This document shows, piece by piece, positions 55,012-64,000 of a DNA stretch of 64,000 nt. The stretch spans positions 44,566,018 through 44,630,017 of the forward strand of contig OX352762.1 of assembly GCA_947095585.1 (NCBI GenBank), written 5' to 3'. The notes beneath the pieces were generated by a model. It was not told where the DNA came from and did not search any database. It worked only from the letters and a program-made list of their open reading frames with translations. This stretch comes from Nephrocerus scutellatus (taxonomy: Eukaryota > Arthropoda > Insecta > Diptera > Pipunculidae). The first letter of the stretch is position 1; the number at the start of each line of letters is the position of its first letter. The translations under genes and the position numbers were made by a program.

Positions 55012-56010
55012 GGCCGATTTCGGTCGCAAATGAGTCTAGACTCCTGAAGGTGAGATGTCATTTTCGTATATGTACGAGGTGTATAGCATACAATTTTATT
55101 GTTGTGTTATGTTTTTTCTTTCTTTGGGTTAGTGTAAATTTAATGACAGAAAGTAGTAAAATCTTGTACATAATTGCCGAATCGGTTCACTCTTGCCACA
55201 TGCAGTAGTCTAGCCAAATGCTGGCGACTACGTTAAAAGTCTTTATCTGTCAAAATTGCTTATGACCAGTGCTGCTGCTAAATTGCAATCAAGGTATTAT
55301 ACTACTATTTCATTAGCCGCACTATTATACTACCTTAAACCTAATTATACTACTTTTATGAAGTAAAATTTCTCTCCGAACTATCAATAATTATTATAAA
55401 GGAATTTTTACATTTCCCAAAAATTATATTGACCAAGAATGTATGTCAAAAAATAAACAAAACACAAAAAACAAAATTTGGTATTTTATTTCAATTGATG
55501 CCTTTGCTTCCAAATTGAACGCCAAATACTATTATATAATATACTAAGAAACCGACGAGTTTTTAAATTCTCTATATTAACTTTACTTGCCCGTGTGTTT
55601 GTGGGTTTGTGGGCTTGTGGATTTGTCATGGATTCTTGCGATCAATTTTTAACCCACTTCCTACAACCCGATTTTATTGAAATTTGGCACACATGTGTAT
55701 TTCCGGAGACAACACTTTCTATTAAATTTTGAGGCCCCTCGGGCTGCGGGGTCGGGGGGCTCCCATACAAAAATTTACCCGATTTTCTTCAAATTTTACA
55801 CACATGTGTATACCCAATAAACAATACTTTTTCGAAAATTTGGTAGTGATCGGGTCCCGGGTTCGGCCGCAAGGCCCTTATACATTTTTTAAATATCTAT
55901 ACTGGCATCAGATATTCGTCGCCCTTTATGGACTGTGTGCGGTGTTTTTCTTATAGTTTTCTTAGCGTGGTGTGTGCTATGGTAGGTATACACTACACCC
56001 TCACCCCTTA

Positions 56011-56684
56011 GAAGAAACATTTTTATTTTAATAAAAAAATAAAAATTTTATATAATAAAAAAATTGAGAACATTATTTCAGTTTTAAGTTTATTTGTATA
56101 GTTATTTTTATGTTCTAGAGTTCTTTTCATTTTAACCTTATTTGTTAATTCTTTGGCTCTTTTTGGCTGATTTCAATCTGATTCCTAATTCATTTACGTA
56201 ATTGTCGAGATCGTATATTTTCTTGTTGTTATTTTCTATGTCGTTTAGGCAGAGTTGCTAGTTTTCCAAAAACTAACTCAAAAGGTGAATAACCTGTGTC
56301 AATGTGTGGTGTTGTATTGTAAGCGAATGTGTAATATGGGACCCACTTGTCCCATTAGTTATTTTCTGTAAATGCTAAAAGGTATTCGTTCATTACCCTA
56401 TGTTTTTTTTCGACGGTGCCTGGTGTCTGATGGTGATAAGGTGTTTAAAAATTTTGTTTAATTTTAAGAAGTTCGCATATGTTCTTTAGTAGTTCGTCCG
56501 CAAATTCTGTACCATTGTCTGATTTTAAAATTTTGAAAAGTCCCTATATTAATATGAATTGTTCGACTTGTCTTGGCTATTGTCTGTGCGTCTTTTGATG
56601 TTATAGGTTGTGCAATTAAATGTTCGCATTGCATGATTAGAATGTATTTTTTGTAGTCATTAGTCCTACAGTGTCTATAATGTT
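56011..56684 (-). pseudogene. E integrase remnant, unit 5 (short unit)
   Basis: Same 1093-bp length, same deletion junction and same GTATTTTCGG variant as unit 3. The G part follows at 56685-57038. Confidence 0.85.
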
Positions 56685-57103
56685 TGTGGGTTTGTGGGCT
56701 TGTGGGTTTGTGGATTTGTCATGGATTCTTGCGATCAATTTTTAACCCACTTCCTACAACCCGATTTTATTGAAATTTGGCACACATGTGTATTTTCGGA
56801 GACAACACTTTCTATTAAATTTTGAGGCCCCTCGGGCTGCGGGGTCGGGGGGCTCCCATACAAAAATTTACCCGATTTTCTTCAAATTTTACACACATGT
56901 GTATACCCAATAAACAATACTTTTTCGAAAATTTGGTAGTGATCGGGTCCCGGGTTCGGCCGCAAGGCCCTTATACATTTTTTAAATATCTATACTGGCA
57001 TCAGATATTCGTCGCCCTTTATGGACTGTGTGCGGTGTTTTTCTTATAGTTTTCTTAGCGTGGTGTGTGCTATGGTAGGTATACACTACACCCTCACCCC
57101 TTA

Positions 57104-59328
57104 GAAGAAAGATTTTTATTTTAATAAAAAAATAAAAATTTTATATAATAAAAAAATTGAGAACATTATTTCAGTTTTAAGTTTATTTGTATAGTTATTT
57201 TTATGTTCTAGAGTTCTTTTCATTTTAACCTTATTTGTTATTTCTTTGGCTCTTTTTGGCTGATTTCAATCTGATTCCTAATTCATTTACGTAATTGTCG
57301 AGATCGTATATTTTCTTGTTGTTATTTTCTATGTCGTTTAGGCAGAGTTGCTAGTTTTCCAAAAACTAACTCAAAAGGTGAATAACCTGTGTCAATGTGT
57401 GGTGTTGTATTGTAAGCGAATGTGTAATATGGGACCCACTTGTCCCATTAGTTATTTTCTGTAAATGCTAAAAGGTATTCGTTCATAAGATAAGGTGTTT
57501 AAAAATTTTGTTTAATTTTAAGAAGTTCGCATATGTTCTTTAGTAGTTCGTCCGCAAATTCTGTACCATTGTCTGATTTTAAAATTTTGAAAAGTCCCTA
57601 TTTTAATATGAATTGTTCGACTTGTCTTGGCTATTGTCTGTGCGTCTTTTGATGTTATAGGTTGTGCAATTAAATATTCGCATTGCATGATTAGAATGTA
57701 TTTTTTTTCAGTCATTAGTCCTACAGTGTCTATTGTTATTGTCTGAAAACTGTCGGATGGAGTGTCTGTTGTCGTTAGTGGTTCTTTTATATGTCTGGTC
57801 TGTTTGTTTCTGACACATAGGTCGCAGTTTGTAATGAAATTCGTCACCATCTTACTCATGTTTTTCCATATATATTTTTGCTTTAGCTTTATTATTGTTT
57901 TTCTTACACCTTGGTGTCCTCGTTATTTGAATTATGATACTCGTCTTTTAATTTGTATTTCATCTTCTATTCTTCTTGGGGCGGCATATATTAAAATTTT
58001 TAAATTTGGATACTTGCTATTAATTCTTACTTTTGCATTTCATTATTTCATCATTATTTTTGAGCGCTAATTCTTTTATATTTTCTTTATTCATCCTGGA
58101 TGCTAGCTTCTTCAGTGTCGAATCTAGATTCGCTGAATTATCACATTTTGCAATTTTGTTTATTTTTGTCGACTGTAAATTTAAGTTCCCTTATATTTTT
58201 TATATCATTGATGGACGTGCATTCCCATATTTGAAGTTGTACCGGCTTCAGTTGAGAGTTGCATTTCTCCGAATTATTGTTAACTGTCTTGTCTTTCCTA
58301 GACATGCGCCTTGTTATTACGAGTGTTTTCTTTGCCTTTGCGTTGGCTTCTTTTGGTATCATTTCTTTTAATATGTCGGAGCCAATTTGTATCCTAGATA
58401 AAGCATCGGCGTTCGTATTGAGTTTGCCTTTTTTGTAAACTATGTCGAAATCATAGTCACAAAGGTCTAAAGGTATTCTCGTCATCTTTGACGAGGGATG
58501 GCTATGAGTGAATAATGATACTAGTGGTCTATGGTCCGTGACTACTGTGAACTTTCTTCCATAGAGATAGGGTTTGAAAACATTTATACTCCAGTGTATA
58601 GCTAGGAGTTATTTTTCTATGACTGGCTTGTTTAGGTTGTGTTTTTAGCAGTGATTTACTTGCGTATGATATTGGTTAATCTTTACCAAGCTCACCTGCT
58701 CCTAAAGCAAAGTTTGAAGCATCAGTCGTTAATATGAACGGTTCCTTGAAATCGGGGTATTGCAATACTGGTGGGCTCACTAATTTCTCTTTTAAAGTTT
58801 CAAATGCATTCTGGCAGTTCGCTGTCCATGAAAATTTTATGTTTTTCTTTAATAGGGAGTTTAAATCTTTGGCTATATCCGCGAAATTTGGTATAAATCG
58901 TCTAAAATAGTTGGAGAATGCAACGAATCGTCCGACGTCGTCTGAAGTCTTTGGAGTTGGGTATTCTTTGATTGCGTTAAATTTAGCTGGGTCGGTCTTG
59001 ACTCCGTCTTTAGTTATTAGTCTTAAATATACCACTTCTGGACGTAAGAAACGACATTTCCTGCATTTAATTTTAAGTTATATCGTTTTAATCTCAAGAA
59101 CTTTAATTAAATTTTGGTTGTGGTGGTTTAAACTACATCCATAAATTATAATGTCATCTACGTATAGAAAAGCTTCTGTTTCTAGTCCAGCTAGTGCTAT
59201 AGTTAGCATTCTTTGAAAACTGTTTGAGGAGATTTTGAGTCCAAAGTATAGACGTTTGAATTGGAAATGTCCGGTGGGTGTTGAGAAGGCTGTCAGCGGT
59301 CTTGAGTTATTTTCTAATTTTATCTAAA
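57104..59328 (-). pseudogene. E pol remnant, unit 6
   Basis: Near-copy of unit 4 with its own deletion of about 50 bp in integrase (GTTCATAAGATAAGG at 57481) . It is the unit that runs into the complete F and G, so it marks the right end of the array. Confidence 0.88.
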
Positions 59329-61508
59329 GGCCGATTTCGGTCGCAAATGAGTCTAGACTCCTGAAGGTGAGATGTCATTTTCGTATATGTACGAGGTATA
59401 TAGCATACAATTTTATTGTTGTGTTATGTTTTTTCTTTCTTTGGGTTAGTGTAAATTTAATGACAGAAAGTAGTAAAATCTTGTACATAATTGCCGAATC
59501 GGTTCACTCTTGCCACATGCAGTAGTCTAGCCAAATGCTGGCGACTACGTTAAAAGTCTTTATCTGTCAAAATTGCTTATGACCAGTGCTGCTGCTAAAT
59601 TGCAATCAAGGTATTATACTACTATTTCATTAGCCGCACTATTATACTACCTTAAACCTAATTATACTACTTTTATGAAGTAAAATTTCTCTCCGAACTA
59701 TCAATAATTATTATAAAGGAATTTTTACATTTCCCAAAAATTATATTGACCAAGAATGTATGTCAAAAAATAAACAAAACACAAAAAACAAAATTTGGTA
59801 TTTTATTTCAATTGATGCCTTTGCTTCCAAATTGAACGCCAAATACTATTATATAATATACTAAGAAACCGACGAGTTTTTAAATTCTCTATATTAACTT
59901 TACTTGCCCGTGTGTTTGTGGGTTTGTGGGCTTGTGGATTTGTCATGGATTCTTGCGATCAATTTTTAACCCACTTCCTACAACCCGATTTTATTGAAAT
60001 TTGGCACACATGTGTATTTCCGGAGACAACACTTTCTATTAAATTTTGAGGCCCCTCGGGCTGCGGGGTCGGGGGGCTCCCATACAAAAATTTACCCGAT
60101 TTTCTTCAAATTTTACACACATGTGTATACCCAATAAACAATACTTTTGGTAGTGATCGGGTCCCGGGTTCGGCCGCAAGGCCCTTATACATTTTTTAAA
60201 TATCTATACTGGCATCAGATATTCGTCGCCCTTTATGGACTGTGTGCGGTGTGTGCTGCGCAGTCGGCTGCCCTGCATGGTTTTGGTGGTAGAGAGAGAG
60301 AGAAATCTTAGCTCACGCACAAATGAACCCAGCAAATGAAACGAGACATAAATGTTTTATGCTTAATTCAACTTACATTTTTATTTACTGAATTTTATTT
60401 TTATTGATTTCGTTTTTTGTTGTCGATATCAACTTACAGATAGAACAACAAGTTTTCGCAATATTCTGTCATTTCGCGTTTTCATAAATTAGTTCAGAGC
60501 AGTCAAAGAGTTCTCAAGATAAATGTTCGTGTTTCTTATTTGCTCAGAGTATGAACGTGCTCTAAGTGCTCAGAATAAAATGATCTGAGCATTTTCAATT
60601 TTAACATCTGATGTCAAATGTCTGTTTCGATGATTTTCTCCTACAATAAAAAGAAATGGCCCAGAATCGAGGGGCTCCCATATCAATTTCTGCGATTAGA
60701 GAATTTAGATGAAAAATGGGTTGTTTATTTTCGATTGATTTTTGTAAAATCTTTGTATGATTTTGTTTTCGGATATATAATACACAAAATAAACGTCGGT
60801 TTATTTGTTATATTTTGGTACTTTATTTAAGGCATTTGTATTTAGTTGTTGTAATGTAGTAAAATAATAAAAGTATAAGTACATCATCGTACTTGTGTAG
60901 ACATTATGAAACACAGGAATATAAGCATGGAATAAATTATTTTGTGCAATTGCAAAAAAGGGCGAAAAATCAATCACAAAATATTTATATAATTTAAAAG
61001 GCTTTTTTGTTTTCTGTTGGAACTATTTTTACAAATATTTTTATCGTATAATCCAGTATACTTCCAAAAAGCCGATAATATACTCCGCTCTAAAAATGTA
61101 AGCCAGCAGCACTGCTCTTGACATAAAAGCAAAATCAAATTATGCGCATGCGTCAAAACGTCGTACCACTACCAAAACCTTCTCTATAGAAAGCCCAACT
61201 GTTCCGATCGTACACAGATACATGCTTAGATTGAGGCCAAACGTATTTGTATTGGTAATCAACTAAAGAGCAAAATCCATATACAAATTTTCTGTTTCCC
61301 ACTACCACATCTTGCGTTTCTCGCTCTTTGCGACTGCTTATTTTTTGTACACTGTATTCACATCCCACAAACACACATGCGTTTGGTCTTGGCTTACAGC
61401 ATTAGTATGCGTAGAGTTGGGCTTTCTAACCACTACACATAACATCTACTTACACCACAAACTTGCGGTTGTTCAGGAGTCTAGACTCATTTGCGACCGA
61501 AATCGGCC
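59329..61508. mobile_element. Element F: non-autonomous element with 37-bp perfect inverted ends
   Basis: 59329-59365 (starting GGCCGATTTCGGTCGC) is the exact reverse complement of 61472-61508. The ends contain the 12-bp palindrome GAGTCTAGACTC. It splits E's RT between the codons for SSFYQ (61512 side) and IKLEKNSRPL (59320 side). Flanks suggest a short duplication (CT), but extra AAA and CG bases make this unsure. No transposase frame is seen. G (59877-60720) is inserted inside. Superfamily unknown. Confidence 0.85.
59877..60720 (-). repeat. G-family repeat, complete reverse copy inside F
   Basis: Reverse of 25530-26402: TAAATTCTCTATATTAAC at 59881, cores ACACATGTGTAT at about 60007 and 60119, GCTGCGCAGTCGGCTG hairpin near 60256, AGAGAGAG run, and ATTAGAGAATTTA at 60696, followed by GGGTTGTTT. 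It is the presumed parent of the G parts in the array, all of which stop within it at about 60251. Confidence 0.88.
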
Positions 61509-61509
61509 C

Positions 61510-61948
61510 GCTGGTAAAAAGAACTTGTCATGTCGAGTGTTGAGAACCATTTAGCTCTCCCTAGTTTGTGTAATAAGTCGTCTAAACGTGTTAGTGGAAA
61601 TTTGTCGTTAATGATTTTATCGTTTAGCTTCCTATAATCGACAACTACTCTCCATTTGTTTTTATCATCTGTGTTCTTTTTTGGTACGAGAAGTAGTGGG
61701 ACGTTGTATGGGCTAACTGAATGTTCTATTATGTCGTCCTTAAACATTTTGTTCACTTGGTCTGTTATGACTTCCATGTTTGCATGTGGCAGTCTGTAAT
61801 TTTTAATGTAGACCGGTGTTTTGTCATTTGTGGATATTTTTTGTGTGTAAAAATTGTTTGTTGTCAGATGGTCGTTTTCTAGATGGAATACTTCTTGATA
61901 TCGTTTTAGGATATTTATATAGAAGTGTGTTTTTCGAATTTTCGTCAT
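61510..61948 (-). pseudogene. E reverse transcriptase, N-terminal part
   Basis: Minus-strand frame reads HFYINILKRYQEVFHLENDH, PVYIKNYRLPHANMEVITDQ, SVSPYNVPLLLVPKKN, WRVVVDYRKLNDKIINDKFP, KWFSTLDMTSSFYQ, then breaks at the F insertion. It is the upstream half of the RT whose other half is in the units. Gypsy clade by these motifs. Confidence 0.9.
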
Positions 61949-62595
61949 TACAGTCTATGTTTAAACAGTTTGTGATCTTTTTGAAACTTGTTTCGTCGTG
62001 AAGTTCGTGTTTGTTGTAGTTTAGTATGTCGTAGTCTTTTAAAGGTTTGGTCTCTAGTTTAATGTTTTTTAATATTACTTCAGAGTTGGTTGTGTTAAGA
62101 ATTCTGCTGTGAGTCATACCTTGTTTAGGTGCAATTGAATTACTTAGAAAGACACCATCGGTTAATTCTTTGTTCAGTATTACCTTGTCTTCATCAATTT
62201 CTAGTTTTATTAGTTGTATTATTTGTGTTCGTGGTGGTACCGTTTTTTTTAAAGTCTGTAGTAGTTTTGAGTGCATCGGTGGTGTTATGTTTGTTTCATT
62301 TACTACTTTAGAGATAGTAAATGTTTCATAGTCGATTTTACAGAAAAATGTTTTAAGAAATTCTGTACCGAGTATACCGTCAGTATTATCAGTAATTATT
62401 TTTAACCAATTGGAAATCATGGTTACAGTATGTGTTACCTATTAGCAGATCTAGTTCTAATATGCCTAAAGCAAATGTTTCCTCTTGCGTTATTCCCGTT
62501 AGTTTACATTTTTCTTCCGGGTAATACGGTTCATTTTCAACTTTGTGTGAAATTTTGTAAATTTAGATGTCAGCGCCAGTGTCTATTAAGAATGT
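61949..62595 (-). pseudogene. E protease and protease-RT linker
   Basis: FLIDTGADI at about 62595-62570 is the retropepsin site, followed by a TAA. GILGTEFLKTFFCKIDYET (about 62375) is the usual second half. The frame 62420-61824 continues through the linker, with a frameshift near 61945 into RT. Confidence 0.85.
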
Positions 62596-63045
62596 CATTT
62601 GTTTGTTTTTGCTTTTTAGTATTATATTATTTGATTGCAATCCGATATTTTAAAAAATTTTATTGCCTTGTGGAGAAAAAACGTGCTCCGTGGCTTGCTC
62701 ATTTCCCTGGTTGTCATTCCCTTCCTTGTATATTGTTCTTATGTGATGAATTGGTCGTTGGTTGAAATTAGACCTTCCGTTTTGTTGATTATTATTGTAA
62801 TAACTTAGGTTTTGTCTATGGTTTTGCCTTTGTGTATTATTATTGAAATTATTGTTTGATTGTCTATGCAATAGACTCTATGGCTATAGCCGTGTGGTAT
62901 GTTTGGTTGTCTATAGCTGTTGTTGTATCTGTTCTGTGGCGCGATATAGTTATTTTGTGGCCTTCTATTGATGTAGGTTCTGTTATTGCTTTGTTGGTTG
63001 TAATTTGTTGGTCGATTTTTATTGAAATGTTTTAGTCGCCTGGGC
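62596..63045 (-). pseudogene. E gag C-terminal part, Asn/Gln-rich
   Basis: Minus-strand frames read QSNNNFNNNTQRQNHRQN, YYNNNQQNGRSNFNQRPIH (62871-62650) and, upstream, NRPTNYNQQSNNRTYINR and RPQNNYIAPQNRYNNSYRQP. Asn/Gln/Arg-rich Gag ends without zinc knuckles are known in several gypsy-group elements. The sequence changes character at about 63050 and the capsid part is not seen. Confidence 0.7.
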
Positions 63046-63059
63046 CAAATTACCTGGTC

Positions 63060-64000
63060 CAGAGACTATTTGCAATAAAAAATAAAAAAATCATCAAATG
63101 ATGACAACGACCGGTGTGTTTTATTTAATTTTAAAAAACTAATTCATTGTTAAGTAAAACTAATTAATTGTACAGTAAAACTAATTAATTGTAAAGTATC
63201 TGGATAATAACGGATAAGCCACGGACGATTGAAAGGTGCGCTATGTTACGAGTGGACGTTGGATGACGACTGAATTCGACCATTCTCGCTTTGCCACCAT
63301 CTAAAGCCAATCCAGTCAATTCCACACTCTTGCTTTGTTGAGTATTTTGTATCACGATATAATTTTCCATATCTCGTTTATCCAATACAGCGCGCCTGAA
63401 ATGCCAGCGAATGCCAACAAAAATGTTAATAGTGATGACATGGCGATAATACTATGAGTAGCTACGTTCGCCCAGTGTGTTTGTTTATAAAGCACACTAA
63501 TTGGATTGCGTTACTTTATTGCACAGTTGGAATGTGGTGTCGAATGTAGTGGCAAGGCGATAAAATTGTGGAGTGTCATCAAATGCTGATACGTAGCGAT
63601 CGCCAATGTTTCCGAACATAGTGCGACTCTTTGTTAGTCACAATGTAAAACGATAATGCGGATTACATTGTATGGTGGTGATTGCCCACGAACGAATTGG
63701 GACCGTTGACGCTCCTGTGATTGACTCGTGATGACGCACATTCTTTGTATAATAATGATGATGTTGGTCCGTTGCCTTGCGTTGTATTTGTATGTAGGTG
63801 GATTCTATGCAGGCTGATATCTCCATCATATTTTGTTGCTTTGCAAGATCCTGCCGGGCACCGGAAAAGTTGTCAATGTCTTCGGCTGTCTCCATCTTCT
63901 CCTGTAATTCCAGGCCTTGACGGCATTTGGCCTTTTAGTATGTTTGTTGCTCTTTTAATGGTAACTACACGAAACCTTCCATCTTATCCAGGGTGTGTTT
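63060..64000. other. Unassigned, possibly another retroelement
   Basis: Minus-strand frames at 63895-63638 (METAEDIDNFSGARQDLAKQ...) and 63385-63185 (MDKRDMENYIVIQNTQQSKS...) have a coding look, are broken by stops, and match nothing I recognise. AAATAAAACACACCGG on the minus strand near 63115 could be a 3' end. No LTR partner is in the window. Confidence 0.35.

Larger units (their letters stand above)
45021..60251. repeat. Six-unit tandem array of a composite E/F/G transposon segment
   Basis: The word TTTTCTTATAGTTTTCTTAG marks unit starts at 45021, 48261, 51590, 52683, 55946 and 57039. Unit lengths are 3240, 3329, 1093, 3263, 1093 and about 3213 bp. Each long unit holds the LTR edge of E, E integrase to RT (minus), the left half of F, and most of the right-hand part of G. 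The short units lack everything between integrase and G. Units 3+4 and 5+6 share private changes, so they are a duplicated dimer. Confidence 0.95.

Noticed and set aside
63638..63895. Possible host exon at the right edge
   Set aside because: Frame has no recognisable domain or clear splice sites and is interrupted next door; left as unassigned.

Overview
This window reads as AT-rich euchromatic or heterochromatic DNA from an insect, most likely a fly (Diptera). The evidence is the mix of insect-type Ty3/gypsy, CsRn1-clade, jockey-clade, CR1/L2-like and RTE-like retroelements, a Helitron, and a short exon of an insect receptor tyrosine phosphatase. Nothing bacterial was seen, and I recognise no tRNA or rRNA gene. 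Nearly every base is mobile DNA, much of it nested or tandemly duplicated. The only host-gene sequence I can support is one 136-bp exon at 39943-40078 (+), a PTP domain piece most like the second domain of Ptp99A. If that exon is real, most of the window is intron.

Layout. 1-1655 is a decayed gypsy gag/pol. 2591-3440 is a copy of a repeat family here called G (minisatellite core, short inverted ends). 3519-28061 holds two head-to-tail copies (A1, A2) of one LTR element that share the middle LTR. Both copies lack reverse transcriptase. A1 carries an internal 1.74-kb tandem duplication. The shared LTR is split by a nearly intact CsRn1-clade element (B, minus strand, 10375-16107). A2 is split by a related gag-protease-only LTR element (C, 17892-22383) and by a complete G copy. 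26437-32595 is a 3.05-kb tandem duplication containing a truncated A LTR, a jockey-clade 3' fragment and G pieces. 32742-36081 is a 5'-to-3' but frameshifted non-LTR element (D, minus) inserted in G. 37060-39330 is a decayed RTE-like element (minus).

Right half. The PTP exon is followed by about 60 copies of a heptamer, then by two Helitron remnants arranged head to head (about 40615-44490), each with a C-rich minisatellite and a piece of helicase. 44624-63045 is one gypsy element (E, minus) with a 3' LTR at 44624-45072 and its RT start, protease and gag at 61510-63045. An inverted-repeat element F (37-bp perfect ends) sits in its RT, and G sits in F. The composite E-edge/E-pol/F-half/G-half was amplified into six tandem units (45021-60251) in a long-long-short-long-short-long order, so the last four form a duplicated 4.3-kb dimer. 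63060-64000 is unassigned.

As working parts, only element B has an apparently full set of open gag and pol frames. A, C and G would need enzymes from elsewhere to move. All names A-G are labels for this report. Coordinates of ends were judged by eye from repeated blocks and may be off by a few bases.
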